From NCBI RefSeq assembly GCF_003254575.1, contig NZ_QJUA01000022.1:27096-91095 (forward strand): a DNA stretch of 64,000 nt. Direction: 5' to 3'. This document shows positions 16,572 through 25,997 of this stretch, piece after piece (position 1 is the stretch's first letter; each line of letters begins with the position of its first letter). A program made the translations under genes and the position numbers. This DNA is from Mycobacterium kyogaense (GTDB taxonomy: Bacteria > Actinomycetota > Actinomycetes > Mycobacteriales > Mycobacteriaceae). The notes under the pieces are model-generated. The model worked only from the letters and a program-made list of their open reading frames with translations. It was not told the origin of the DNA and ran no database searches.

Positions 16572-18551
16572 TCATCCCTGGCTGCGGTTCCATTCGATCC
16601 ACCCGATACCGCTGCGGCCGTCGTCGGTCATGACCGGTCCCCACGACCGCGGGAACCGGCTCAGCCTCCCGTCGGGAGAGGTCAGCAACACCGGCGCGTG
16701 GCCGGCCGGAGTGATCGTCGCGATCAGCCCGTCGTAGTCCACCACCGCAGAGACAGGGAGTTCGTCATCCCAGACCGTCTCGCGCGCTTCGACTTTGGTG
16801 AGCTCGACCAACGCCTCCCCGGCATGCTGCCGATATCCCACCGACAACGCAGGAGCGCCGGGGATGCGTATGTCCACTCCGTGAAGGTGGGTGCCGTCGT
16901 CGAGATGGATCGCGCTCCACACCCAGTCCATCCCCCACCAGTCGCGTGACGCCCACGAATGGTCGCGCTGTCCGGCGACGTCGGTGATGGTGTAGGAGTG
17001 CCCATCGGCGGTGACCGTGCCCGATACCCGGCACGGGATCTCGTACCGCGGCGACACCCGGTATTGAAAGGGCGTTCCGTCGCTGGTCCATTCCAGGTCC
17101 ACGGCGACATCGACGGTTCGACCGGCCTCGCCGCGCAGCAGCGCTGCCGGATCGTCGTGGGCCTGTCCGCGGCCCTGGAGCGAAACACGAAAGCGGACCA
17201 GCGGTTCAGCGATCTCCATCGTGAGCTGCGCACCGTCGGCAGCGACCCGGGTGTGACTGTTGGGCAGCGGCGCCTCGAAGTCGAGCACGGCGATGGTCGG
17301 CCGGCCCGGGCCGCACAGCAGACCGTTGACCCAGGCGTGGCCCTGATTGGGGATGAGGCCGAGCCGGAACCAGCCACCTGCGTTCTGGTCCGCATCGGCG
17401 AAGTCGAAGTACCAGCTCTCGCTCCACAACGGCTCATCTGTCGGCGTGTGCCGGTCTTCGTCGGATGCATTCGGCTGCAATGGTTCCGGCGTCGACGGCG
17501 GTGGCAGCAGGGAGAGCGCATCGGTGTCGATCACGTGCTGACAGTGCCGGGCGATCATGGCCATGAACATCTCGTCACCACGGGCGGTTCGTTCCACCAG
17601 CATCGGTGACACGATGGCCATCAGAACCCCGAAGAAGCTCTGCCGCCGCACCCCCTCGCGCACATCGTCCAGCGAGACGCCGGAGGATGTGCCGAGGGCA
17701 TCGTGGTATGCGGCGAGCAGCCCGTCGTAGCGCGCGCGACGCTCCTCGACGGGCAGCGCACAGCCGAGGAAGTAGGCGACGTCGGTGAACGCGGGCCCCC
17801 AGGTCACCGTCTGCCAGTCGACGACGGTCAACGGCCGATCTGCGCCCGGTTCGCCGAAAAGCATGTTGTCGAGCCGGTAGTCACCGTGCACCAGCCCGCG
17901 CCGACCGCTTGCACCCTCGCCGGCCATGAACGCATCGAATGCCGCGATGAAGCGCTCGCAGACCTCGCGATGTTCTGGCGCCACCTGGTCGGCATAGCGG
18001 TCGATGAAGCCCGCGTACAGCGCGCTCATCAGGCCCTGATTCACGGGTGATTCCCGGTTGAGCCATGCCGCGTCGGCGAGCGCCTCGTCACCCAACAGCG
18101 GACCGTGCACCAGACCGAGTTGTCGCATCGCCAGCTCCGCCTGATCCGCAGTGGCACCCTGGATCTCGTCCCCCACAGTTGCCGGAGCGGCGTCGTCGAG
18201 CAGCAGATCGAACACGCCCGTCGCGCCGTCATAGGCCGCGTGATGGCAGGATGCGACCGGGCCGCCCAGGCCCGGTGCGACGTCGGTGTAGAAGCGCACC
18301 TCACGTTCGTAGAGCCCCATCGCCAGGCCGGTCTGGCGGCTACTCGGGTCGGCGGCGGCGACCTTCAGGACCACCGACCGCGGCCCGTGCTCACCGTCGG
18401 CGTACTCCAACTGCAGTCGGTAGCACTCACTCATCTGCCCGGTGCCGATGCGGGCGACCGAAAAGCTCGACACGTCACGCCCGAGGACGGCGCTGAGCCA
18501 GTCGACGGTCAGATCGGCAGGGCTTTCCACGAGCGGTTGCGACGTTGACAC
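16572..18551 (-). CDS. Phosphotransferase (ecdysteroid-kinase/APH-like) fused to a DUF7064/7065-type domain
   Basis: About 659 residues from a GTG at 18551. Residues ~1-340 are an aminoglycoside-phosphotransferase/EcKinase-like kinase: Brenner motif GLVHGDYRLDNMLF with catalytic Asp, then metal-binding TVVDWQTVTWGP. Residues ~370-659 match the DUF7064/DUF7065 region related to hydroxyneurosporene hydratase-like beta proteins (ESWYFDFADADQNAGG, then GQRDHSWASRDWWGMDW). Mycobacteria carry several such kinase genes near sterol, lipid or hydroxylated-terpenoid metabolism, but the substrate is not evident here. It is divergent from an SDR gene across a perfect palindrome, implying joint regulation. 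Confidence 0.75.
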   Translation of the reverse strand: MSTSQPLVESPADLTVDWLSAVLGRDVSSFSVARIGTGQMSECYRLQLEYADGEHGPRSVVLKVAAADPSSRQTGLAMGLYEREVRFYTDVAPGLGGPVASCHHAAYDGATGVFDLLLDDAAPATVGDEIQGATADQAELAMRQLGLVHGPLLGDEALADAAWLNRESPVNQGLMSALYAGFIDRYADQVAPEHREVCERFIAAFDAFMAGEGASGRRGLVHGDYRLDNMLFGEPGADRPLTVVDWQTVTWGPAFTDVAYFLGCALPVEERRARYDGLLAAYHDALGTSSGVSLDDVREGVRRQSFFGVLMAIVSPMLVERTARGDEMFMAMIARHCQHVIDTDALSLLPPPSTPEPLQPNASDEDRHTPTDEPLWSESWYFDFADADQNAGGWFRLGLIPNQGHAWVNGLLCGPGRPTIAVLDFEAPLPNSHTRVAADGAQLTMEIAEPLVRFRVSLQGRGQAHDDPAALLRGEAGRTVDVAVDLEWTSDGTPFQYRVSPRYEIPCRVSGTVTADGHSYTITDVAGQRDHSWASRDWWGMDWVWSAIHLDDGTHLHGVDIRIPGAPALSVGYRQHAGEALVELTKVEARETVWDDELPVSAVVDYDGLIATITPAGHAPVLLTSPDGRLSRFPRSWGPVMTDDGRSGIGWIEWNRSQG

Positions 18552-18604
18552 CCGGCCAACGTATAGCAGCGGGGCCGTCGCGAAGAGCACATCCGACAAA
18601 CAAA

Positions 18605-18618
18605 TTGACGGCCGTCAA
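18605..18618. promoter_or_regulatory. Perfect 14-bp palindrome between kinase fusion and SDR gene
   Basis: TTGACGGCCGTCAA is fully self-complementary and lies midway between the divergent starts at 18551 and 18713. Its left half also resembles a -35 element (TTGACG). The nearest regulator is the TetR gene immediately after the SDR gene. Confidence 0.5.
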
Positions 18619-18712
18619 CTCGATGACGGGAAGCTGTGGCAACCTGATCATGATCGCCCGGGGCGCGCGGGCCGAAAACGGGTATAGGGCGCGTCGTGGA
18701 ACCGGAGGGCAG

Positions 18713-19702
18713 ATGAAGGTATTGATCACCGGCGGCACCGGCTTCGTCGGTGCGTGGACGGCGAAGGCGGCGCAAGATGCCGGGCATCAGGTGCGCTTCC
18801 TGGTGCGCAACGCAGGCCGGCTGGCCACCAGCGCGGGAAAGATCGGCGTCGACATCGACGATCACGTGCTCGGTGACATCGCCGATGGCGAGAGCACCGC
18901 GGCGGCCCTCGAGGGATGCGACGCCGTGATCCACTGCGCGGCCATGGTCTCGACCGACCCCAGCCGGGCTGACGAGATGCTGCACACCAACCTCGAAGGC
19001 GCGCGCAACGTCCTCGGTGGCGCGGCGGCCGCGGGGATCGATCCGATCGTGCACGTCTCGAGCTTCACGGCACTGTTCCGCCCCGACCTCGACGTGTTGC
19101 ACGCCGACCTCCCGGTGGTCGGCGGCAGCGACGGCTACGGCCGCTCGAAGGCAGCCGTCGAGGCGTACGCGCGGGGCCTGCAGGACGCCGGCGCGCCGGT
19201 GAACATCACCTACCCCGGCATGGTGCTGGGTCCGCCCGCAGGTGATCAGTTCGGCGAGGCGGCCGAAGGGGTCGAGGCGTCGGCCAAGATGCACGCCGTG
19301 CCGGGTCGCGGCGCCGGCTGGATCGTGATCGACGTGCGCGACCTGGCCGACCTGCACGTCGCGCTCCTCGAACCGGGCCGCGGACCGCGCCGCTACATGG
19401 CCGGCGGTCAGCGGGTCTCGGTGGACCAACTCGCACAGATGATCGGCCGCGCCACCAACCGCACACTCGCGGTGGTCCCGGTGCCCGATGTCGCGCTGCG
19501 CAGCGCGGGCCGCATCTTCGACGTCGTCGGACCGTTTCTGCCGTTCGAGACGCCGATCAATTCCGCAGCCATGCAGTACTACACACAGATGCCGGCCTCC
19601 GACGACGCACCGAGCACGCGCGATTTCGGACTGCACTGGCGCGATCCGGCCGAGACGATCGCCGACACCGCCGAAGGGCTGCGTCAGGTCGGGCGGCTCT
19701 GA
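18713..19702 (+). CDS. NAD(P)-dependent extended SDR (epimerase/3-beta-HSD-like)
   Basis: 329 residues. The ATG is preceded by GGAGG. The Rossmann motif VLITGGTGFVGAW opens the protein, the catalytic YGRSK is at ~143, and HVSSFTALF supplies the active-site Ser region. The C-terminus follows extended SDRs of the NAD-dependent epimerase/3-beta-hydroxysteroid dehydrogenase type. Such enzymes oxidise or reduce hydroxyl groups on sterols, sugars or polyols; here the substrate may be that of the divergent kinase fusion. The 3' end overlaps the convergent TetR gene by 19 bases. Confidence 0.85.
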   Translation: MKVLITGGTGFVGAWTAKAAQDAGHQVRFLVRNAGRLATSAGKIGVDIDDHVLGDIADGESTAAALEGCDAVIHCAAMVSTDPSRADEMLHTNLEGARNVLGGAAAAGIDPIVHVSSFTALFRPDLDVLHADLPVVGGSDGYGRSKAAVEAYARGLQDAGAPVNITYPGMVLGPPAGDQFGEAAEGVEASAKMHAVPGRGAGWIVIDVRDLADLHVALLEPGRGPRRYMAGGQRVSVDQLAQMIGRATNRTLAVVPVPDVALRSAGRIFDVVGPFLPFETPINSAAMQYYTQMPASDDAPSTRDFGLHWRDPAETIADTAEGLRQVGRL

Positions 19703-20286
19703 GGGGAGTCGAGCACCCCGCCGAGCACCAGGTCCGCGAGCTTCGCGGCTGCGTCGTCGAGGGCGGTCACCTTGCGCACACACACCGCGTACCAGGCCGC
19801 TCCGGCGATGACGTCCATGACCGTGTCGGCGTCGACGCCGGGTCGAGCGGCTTCGGACCGCACCAGTTGTTCGGCGAGGTTGCGGCGAGCCGCAGCTTCC
19901 AGCCGGTCGTTGATCAGTCTGCGCATCGCCGGCTCCAGCCTCAGATCCTGAAGTAAGCCCGGAACAGCCTCGCGCACAACAGGATCGGCATACATGACGA
20001 GCGCGCCTCGGCACAGCCGGGTGATCTCCGCCGCCAGGTCATCCTCTTGGGGTGCCGCGCCGAGATCCGGAAACGCCGCCTCGTGAATGAGGTGCGCCTT
20101 GGTGCGCCAGCGGCGGTAGATGGCCGGCCGGCTCACCTTGGCGGTTGCCGCGATCAGGTCGATGGATGTCGCCGCGTAACCGCGCGTCACCAACAGTGCG
20201 CGAGCGGCCTCGAGAACGGACGCGTCGATCGCCGGGTCGCGGCGTGACCCATGGTGTCGCCGTGCACCGGACGCCGCTCCGTTCAC
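19684..20286 (-). CDS. TetR family transcriptional regulator
   Basis: 200 residues. The HTH is clear: VLEAARALLVTRGYAATSID, then LIAATAKVSRPAIYRRWRTK. A TetR_C domain follows (LVMYADPVVREAVPGLLQDL). It converges with the SDR gene and is divergent from the broken oxidoreductase gene, so it could control either. The 14-bp palindrome upstream of the SDR gene is a candidate site. Confidence 0.85.
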   Translation of the reverse strand: MNGAASGARRHHGSRRDPAIDASVLEAARALLVTRGYAATSIDLIAATAKVSRPAIYRRWRTKAHLIHEAAFPDLGAAPQEDDLAAEITRLCRGALVMYADPVVREAVPGLLQDLRLEPAMRRLINDRLEAAARRNLAEQLVRSEAARPGVDADTVMDVIAGAAWYAVCVRKVTALDDAAAKLADLVLGGVLDSPQSRPT

Positions 20287-20344
20287 GAAAACCCCTTCTT
20301 TGTCGCCAATTGTCGATACAGTGTGTCACGACTCAGGGGGTTCG

Positions 20345-22588
20345 ATGACGGACACTGGACAACTCGCGGGCGTCGGCGAGGACGGACTTCATCTCTACAC
20401 ATGCCCCCTGTGTGAAGCCATGTGCGGCTTGAAGATTCAGGTCGCACAGGGACGTGTCAGCGAAGTCCGACCCAACCGCGACGATGTCTAGAGCCGCGGG
20501 CACATCTGCCCCAAGGGTGCCTCGCTGGGCGCGGTGCACGATGATCCCGACCGGATCCGCGCGCCCATGATCAAGGTCGACGGGCTGTGGTACGAGGTGG
20601 ATTGGCCGACTGCGTTCGCGCGCTGCACCGAACTGCTCGCACCTGTCATCGCCGAACACGGAATCGGGGCCGTCACGGCCTACACGGGCAACCCATTGGC
20701 CCATTCGTTCTCGCTGGCGCGCTACGCCGGAGTGCTGCTCGGACTTTCGGGCATGCCACTGACCTACTCGCCCGGCACGGTCGACCAGTGGCCGAAAAAC
20801 CTGTCCTCGCATCTGATGTACGGCGGCTGGTGGAGCTTCCCCGTGCCCGACATCGAGCGCACCGACCTCCTGGTCGTGATGGGCGCCAACCCCGCCGCGT
20901 CGCAGGGTTCGCTGCTGGCCGCGCCTGACGTCATGGGTCTCGTCGAGGCGGTGCGCCGTCGCGGCACGGTGATCGTCATCGACCCCGTCCGCACCCGCAC
21001 CGCCGAACGCGCCGACGAATGGCTGCCCATCACCCCGGGTACCGACGCCGCGCTGCTGCTGGCCGTGATGCACACGTTGTTCGCCGAGGATCTGGTGACA
21101 CTCGGCGCGCTCGAACCGCACCTGGACGGAGTCGATACGCTGCGAACCCTCGCGGCCGACTGGCCCCCCGAGCGGGTAGCCGCGGTGACCGGGATCAGCG
21201 CCGACCGCATCCGCGAGCTCGCTCGCCAACTCGGCACCACACCCCGCGCGGTGGTCTACGGCCGAATCGGAACCTGCAACCAGGAATTCGGCAGCCTGGC
21301 GAGCTGGCTCGTCGACGTCGTCAACATCCTCACCGGACATTTCGACATCCCGGGCGGGGCCATGTTCCCCACCGCGGCGGCCTGGTCGGTGACGGTGCAA
21401 CCCATCCCCGGCCTCGAGGACGGTGCCGCCGAATTCGGGCGCTATCGCACGCGAGTGCGCGGCGCCAAGGAGGTGTTGGGCCAGGTTCCGGTGTCGTGTC
21501 TGGCCGAGGAGATCGCCACGCCAGGCGAGGGCCAGATCAAGGCGCTGATCACCGTCGCCGGCAATCCCGTCCTGTCCACCCCGGCGGGAGATCGCCTCGA
21601 CGACGCTCTCCCGCTGCTCGACGCGATGATCTCGATCGACCTGTGGCTCAACGAGACAACTCGCCACGCCGATGTGATCCTGCCCGGCCCGTCTCCCCTG
21701 GAGCAGCCCCACCACGACGATCTCATCCTGCACTTCGCCGTCAACAGCGTCGCCAATTACTCGCCGCCGGTGTTCGCCAAACCGGATCCGCAGGCACCCG
21801 ACGAATGGGAGATCCTGATCCGTTTGACGGGCCTGTGCACCGGCACACCGGCCGAGGACGTCGACGTCGGCGCGATCGACGACGGTTTCTTCGACTACCT
21901 GTGCTTCACCCAGGGCCTCGACGGCGCCACGGTGCGGGCGCAGTACGAGCACGGTGGACCCGAGCGAATCCTGGACCTCACCCTGCGCACGGGCCCGTTC
22001 GGCGACCGCTATGGCGAGAATCCCGGCGGGCTCACCTTGGAGACGCTGAGACAACACCCGGACGGGATCAACTTCGGCCCGATGGTGCCCCGCGTTCCCG
22101 ACGTCCTCGGAACCAGCGACCGAAAGATCCGGCTGGCACCCCCCTACCTGGTGGAGGACCTGCCACGACTCGCCCGCCGGCTGACCCGCGCGCCGGATGA
22201 ACTTGTTTTGGTGAGCCGTCGCCACCTGCGCTCCAACAACTCGTGGTTGCACAACGTGGCACCGCTGATGAAGGGCCGCGATCGCTGCACGCTACTGATC
22301 CACCGCGACGACGCGGATCTGCGAGGCATTGCCGCCGGCGACATCGTCACCGTGACCTCCACCGGCGGCACCATCAACGCGCCTGCGGAGCTCACCGACG
22401 ACATCAAACGCGGTGTGGTCTCGATGCCGCACGGCTGGGGTCACGGCAAAACGGGCACCCGGCTCGGCGTGGCCAACGACTCCCCCGGCGTGAACACCAA
22501 TGTGCTCTCACCCGTGGACTTCTTGGACGAGCCGTCGGGTAACGGCGCCCTCAATGGGATTCCGGTGGAGGTCAGGCTCGCGCGCTGA
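20345..22588 (+). pseudogene. Molybdopterin-dependent oxidoreductase interrupted by an in-frame TAG
   Basis: About 748 codons of a bis-MGD oxidoreductase. The ATG at 20345 begins a protein with the [4Fe-4S] motif YTCPLCEAMCGLKI. Codon 49 (20489-20491) is TAG. The same frame then continues SRGHICPKGASLG, which carries the fourth cluster cysteine and the normal family sequence through the molybdopterin domains to a C-terminal MoCo-binding domain (HNVAPLMKGR, SMPHGWGHG). Restarting at GTG 20534 would lose all four cysteines of the cluster motif. The rest of the gene shows no decay, so the nonsense change is recent, an error, or suppressed. It is not a UGA, so selenocysteine is excluded. Confidence 0.8.
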
Positions 22589-23399
22589 CCCTACGCAGCC
22601 GAAGGGCCCGCGCAGTCGCAGGTCCGACGATCCCATCGACCACCACACCGGGTGTGCGGCGCTGGAATTCCCTGACAGCCGCCTCGGTGTCGGGGCCGAA
22701 GACACCGTCGACCACGAGGTTGCCCGCGTAGCTCGCATAGGCCGCCTTCAGACGCCGCTGTAGTTCGGCCACCTGCGGGCCGCGAGATCCACGCTTCAGC
22801 AGTATGTCTGAATACTCGTCGTCGGGCGGTTCTGGTACGCCGCGATCCTCGGCGACGTCTCGGCGCAGGATGTCCATGTCGATGGCGCCGGGATCCCACT
22901 TGCCTTGGGCGCGGCCGGCGTACTCCTTGTGCCCGATGACCCTGTCGGCCGATCGACCCAGTCGCCGACAGATCGCGGCGCAGCTTCGTACCAGGGCGAC
23001 GTACTGCGCGTCCGGCCAGTGCGTGCGATGCGGCGCCGACGGGCTCGTGCCGCTGTTGGCACACTCGATGCCGATCATGTGCCGGTTCGCACCGTTGACG
23101 GGCAACCAGGGATAGGAGCCCTCGCCGGCGTGCCAGGAGACGCCCGCCGCCACGACTGTCACCGCTCCGCTACGCGCGATGTGCAATGCGGACAGCGGAC
23201 CCGGCAGATCGGGCCTACCGCGTGCGATGGACTCCGCGGTGGCACCGTCGGACCCCGTGTGGTGCACCATCACCCCGCGGATGTCGGCGAAATCGCCGTG
23301 ACCGCGGTCGCGCCAGCCAGGCAACTCGCGTACGTCGAGGCCTTCGGCTCGCAACACGTCGGCGAGCCACAGCGGATCACCGCTCCACACCGCGGGCAT
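22572..23399 (-). CDS. Peptidoglycan-recognition/N-acetylmuramoyl-L-alanine amidase with peptidoglycan-binding domain
   Basis: 275 residues from an ATG behind GGGGAGGT. Residues ~35-175 form an amidase_2 fold: the zinc-ligand histidine in RGVMVHHTGSDG, a substrate loop with WHAGEGSYPWLPVNG, and VIGHKEYAGRAQGKWDPG near the C-terminal zinc/catalytic positions. Residues ~205-270 are a peptidoglycan-binding domain (LKRGSRGPQVAELQRRLK, then VVDGVFGPDTEAAVREFQ). Length and layout resemble M. tuberculosis Rv3594 and mycobacteriophage lysins. No signal peptide is visible, so export or a cytoplasmic role is open. Its end overlaps the oxidoreductase end by 17 bases. Confidence 0.85.
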   Translation of the reverse strand: MPAVWSGDPLWLADVLRAEGLDVRELPGWRDRGHGDFADIRGVMVHHTGSDGATAESIARGRPDLPGPLSALHIARSGAVTVVAAGVSWHAGEGSYPWLPVNGANRHMIGIECANSGTSPSAPHRTHWPDAQYVALVRSCAAICRRLGRSADRVIGHKEYAGRAQGKWDPGAIDMDILRRDVAEDRGVPEPPDDEYSDILLKRGSRGPQVAELQRRLKAAYASYAGNLVVDGVFGPDTEAAVREFQRRTPGVVVDGIVGPATARALRLRRVSARA

Positions 23400-23488
23400 C
23401 GGCGGCACCTCCCCTTCCCTGTCGACAGCGCCCCTATGCAACCAGACGTCCCACGTTTGGCCGGAGAGGGCGCGGGTAGTTCGACTCG

Positions 23489-23968
23489 GTGACGACAGAA
23501 CCCGAAGACATCGAGAGCACGCCGGTCGTCGCGCGTGACACCTCGGCATCCCGCCACGAGGTGTGGGCGGTGATCGCCGACGGGTGGACGTATTCACAAT
23601 GGGTGGTCGGTAACAGCCGCATGCGCGCCGTCGACGCCAACTGGCCTGCGCCGGGCAGCACCATCCACCACTCCATCGGCATCTGGCCTGTCGTGCTCAA
23701 CGACAGCACCGTCGTCGAATCATGCGAGCCCGAAAGGGAACTCGTGCTGATCGCCAACGGACGTCCGTTCGGTAAGGCGCGGATCACCCTACGCCTGGCG
23801 GATATAGACGGCGGTGGCTGCCGCATCGAGATGGCCGAGGTACCGGTATCGCCGCCGCTGAGCTGGCTGCCCAAACAGGTGGCACTGACCGCGGCATTCC
23901 CCCGGAACCGAGAAACCACCTGGCGGCTGGCTGCGATGGCCGAGCGCCGCACCCGCGATGAGCGCTGA
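23489..23968 (+). CDS. SRPBCC (START-like) family protein
   Basis: 159 residues from a GTG. The opening pattern VVARDTSASRHEVWAVIADG is typical of polyketide cyclase/SRPBCC proteins, with a central strand region ANWPAPGSTIHHSIGIWP. These proteins form a hydrophobic pocket that binds lipids or polyketides. It overlaps the next gene by 11 bases, so it probably works with that FAD enzyme. Confidence 0.75.
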   Translation: MTTEPEDIESTPVVARDTSASRHEVWAVIADGWTYSQWVVGNSRMRAVDANWPAPGSTIHHSIGIWPVVLNDSTVVESCEPERELVLIANGRPFGKARITLRLADIDGGGCRIEMAEVPVSPPLSWLPKQVALTAAFPRNRETTWRLAAMAERRTRDER

Positions 23969-25565
23969 ACTCTCGCGATCGGAGTCCGCCGACGCCGTAG
24001 TCATCGGCTCAGGACACAACGGGCTCGTCGCCGCCGCCATGCTCGCTGACGCGGGTTGGGACGTCATCGTCCTCGAGGCGCAGGACCGGCCCGGCGGCGC
24101 CGTGAAAAGCGCCGAGTTGACCCCGGGGTACATCAGCGATCTCTACAGCGCCTTCTATCCGCTGTCCGTCGCCTCCCCCGCACTCGCTGACCTCGCTCTC
24201 GAAGATCACGGCCTGCGCTGGAGTCACGCGCCGGCCGTCGTGGGCCACGCACGCAGCGCCGACGATGACGACGCCCCGGTGCTCTATCGCGACATCGACC
24301 GTACGGCAGCGGAATTCGAACGGCATCATCGTGGAGACGGGGACCGCTGGATCGCCGCCTGCGAGCAGTACCAGCGCATCAAGAAGCCGCTTCTGGACAC
24401 GTTGTTCGCACCGTTTCCGCCGGTGCGCGGGCCCGCTGGGCTGCTGCGCCGGCTCGGCACCGCCGAGGCGCTACGGCTGTTGCACCTGCTGCTGTTGCCC
24501 GCGGGTGAGATGGCGCGACAGCTGTTCGACGGCGAGGCGGCCCAGCTGCTCTTGCTGGGCAACGCGATGCACGCCGACGTGCCCGTCGATGCGCCCGCCA
24601 GCGGCGTGATGGGATACCTCCTGTTGATGCTGGCCCAGGACGGCGGGTTCCCCGTGCCGGTCGGCGGCGCGGGTCAGCTGACCGAGGCACTGGTGCGGCG
24701 GGCCGTGTCAGCAGGAGCGCGCGTGTACTGCGGTCGCGAAGTCGACAGCATCGACGTGCGCGGTCATCGCGCGACCGCGGTGAACCTCGTCGACGGTGGT
24801 TTCATCCGCTGCCGTCGCGCCGTCATCGCGAACACCTCAGCGCCGCAACTGTATCGGCGCCTCCTCCCGGCGGACGTCCTGCCGCTCGGGCCGCAACGCC
24901 AATTGGATCGCTTCGTCTGGGACACCCCGGTTCTGAAGATCAACTACGCTCTCGACGCGCCGATCCCGTGGCGATCACGCAGCCTCGCGGGCGCGGGCAC
25001 GGTCCACCTCGGCGCCGACCACGACGGTCTCATCCGCTGGATGGCCGACTTGAACACCTCGACCGTGCCGACCCAGCCGTTCATGCTGTTCGGTCAGATG
25101 ACGACCGCTGATCCCACCCGATCTCCCGCGGGCACCGAGAGCTCCTGGGCCTACACCCATCTGCCTCGGGGCCGCAGCGACGACCGCAGCGCCGAACAGT
25201 TGGCCGAGGCCGTCGACGCTGTCCTGGAACGGCACGCCCCCGGCTTCACCGACCGAGTCGTCGGGAAAGTGATCCAGCGGCCATCGGATCTGGAACACAG
25301 CGACGAGAACCTCCATGCCGGGGCGGTCAACGGCGGCACGTCACAGCTGTTCCAGCAGTTGGTTTTTCGGCCCATTCCCGGGCAGGGCGGGCCGACCACG
25401 CCGATGGACAACGTCTTCCTCGGCAGCGCGGGCGCTCCGCCCGGTGGTGGCGTGCACGGCGTCTGCGGCCGCAATGCCGCGCGGGCGGCCCTGGCCGCCG
25501 ACGGGGCCAAGGGCTGGCCACGCCGGCGTCTCAACCGGGCAGTGAGCGGGCTCCTGCTCGGCTGA
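23958..25565 (+). CDS. FAD-dependent oxidoreductase, phytoene desaturase-like
   Basis: 535 residues. A dinucleotide-binding fold opens the protein (VVIGSGHNGLVAAAMLADAG, then VLEAQDRPGGAV), and the C-terminal FAD motif is NVFLGSAGAPPGGGVHGVCG. Overall length and motifs place it in the phytoene desaturase/CrtI-like amine-oxidase superfamily, which includes M. tuberculosis Rv3829c-like proteins of unknown substrate. Coupled translation with the SRPBCC protein suggests a lipid or isoprenoid substrate. A strong hairpin follows the stop. Confidence 0.8.
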   Translation: MSAELSRSESADAVVIGSGHNGLVAAAMLADAGWDVIVLEAQDRPGGAVKSAELTPGYISDLYSAFYPLSVASPALADLALEDHGLRWSHAPAVVGHARSADDDDAPVLYRDIDRTAAEFERHHRGDGDRWIAACEQYQRIKKPLLDTLFAPFPPVRGPAGLLRRLGTAEALRLLHLLLLPAGEMARQLFDGEAAQLLLLGNAMHADVPVDAPASGVMGYLLLMLAQDGGFPVPVGGAGQLTEALVRRAVSAGARVYCGREVDSIDVRGHRATAVNLVDGGFIRCRRAVIANTSAPQLYRRLLPADVLPLGPQRQLDRFVWDTPVLKINYALDAPIPWRSRSLAGAGTVHLGADHDGLIRWMADLNTSTVPTQPFMLFGQMTTADPTRSPAGTESSWAYTHLPRGRSDDRSAEQLAEAVDAVLERHAPGFTDRVVGKVIQRPSDLEHSDENLHAGAVNGGTSQLFQQLVFRPIPGQGGPTTPMDNVFLGSAGAPPGGGVHGVCGRNAARAALAADGAKGWPRRRLNRAVSGLLLG

Positions 25566-25590
25566 AGCCCACCCGCCAGTGAGAAGCCAC

Positions 25591-25617
25591 GGCTGTGAAA
25601 TCGCCGATTTCACAGCC
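25591..25617. terminator. Bidirectional terminator-like hairpin
   Basis: GGCTGTGAAATC (25591-25602) and its exact complement GATTTCACAGCC (25606-25617) form a 12-bp stem with a 3-base loop between two convergent genes. There is no T-tract, as is usual for mycobacterial terminators. Confidence 0.7.
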
Positions 25618-25660
25618 TGGAACGTCCCCCACAAGCGGGAGGTGCCCCCAATTCCGCGGG

Positions 25661-25987
25661 TTAGGGGCGGCCGCGCTTCGGCGTTTGGTTGGCGACGCCG
25701 TGGCGCAGCGGGGTGCCCGCCTCGGCGGCGGTCGAAAGCTGAACCGGCGAGCCACCTGGCGTGGCATCGATTGCCGGCGCGTTACCCGGATCGCCCGACG
25801 ACGGTTGTGCGCCGTCATCGAGTTCTCGCATTCGAGCCTCCAGTATCTCCAGCACCGGGACGCGCGCGGCATGGCCTGCTTCGTGCGTGAGCAACGTTTC
25901 CAACGCATCTTTGTCCAAGGCGCGGATACGATGCCGGACATCGCCCAACGGCATCTGATCGAAATCCGGGAACGGCAGGTCGGTCAT
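25661..25987 (-). CDS. Small actinobacterial protein with DUF8129-like domain
   Basis: 108 residues from an ATG at 25987. The N-terminal ~65 residues (LPFPDFDQMPLGDVRHRIRA, then LLTHEAGHAARVPVLEIL) match the small helical DUF8129-like module found in many actinobacterial proteins. The C-terminus is disordered, rich in Pro, Gly and Ala. Function unknown. It follows the acidic DUF5709-like gene by 10 bases, so the two form an operon. Confidence 0.65.
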   Translation of the reverse strand: MTDLPFPDFDQMPLGDVRHRIRALDKDALETLLTHEAGHAARVPVLEILEARMRELDDGAQPSSGDPGNAPAIDATPGGSPVQLSTAAEAGTPLRHGVANQTPKRGRP

Positions 25988-25997
25988 CGGCTCACTC

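Noticed and set aside
20489..20491. TAG read as pyrrolysine or a programmed recoding site
   Set aside because: No pyl genes are visible, mycobacteria are not known to use pyrrolysine, and TAG is not the selenocysteine codon. The position in homologues is an ordinary residue, so a nonsense mutation or error is simpler.
20333..22252. Long minus-strand open frame opposite the molybdopterin oxidoreductase
   Set aside because: It is a mirror of codon bias in GC-rich DNA. Its translation is compositionally odd (Arg, Gly, Val, His rich) and the plus-strand frame has clear family motifs.
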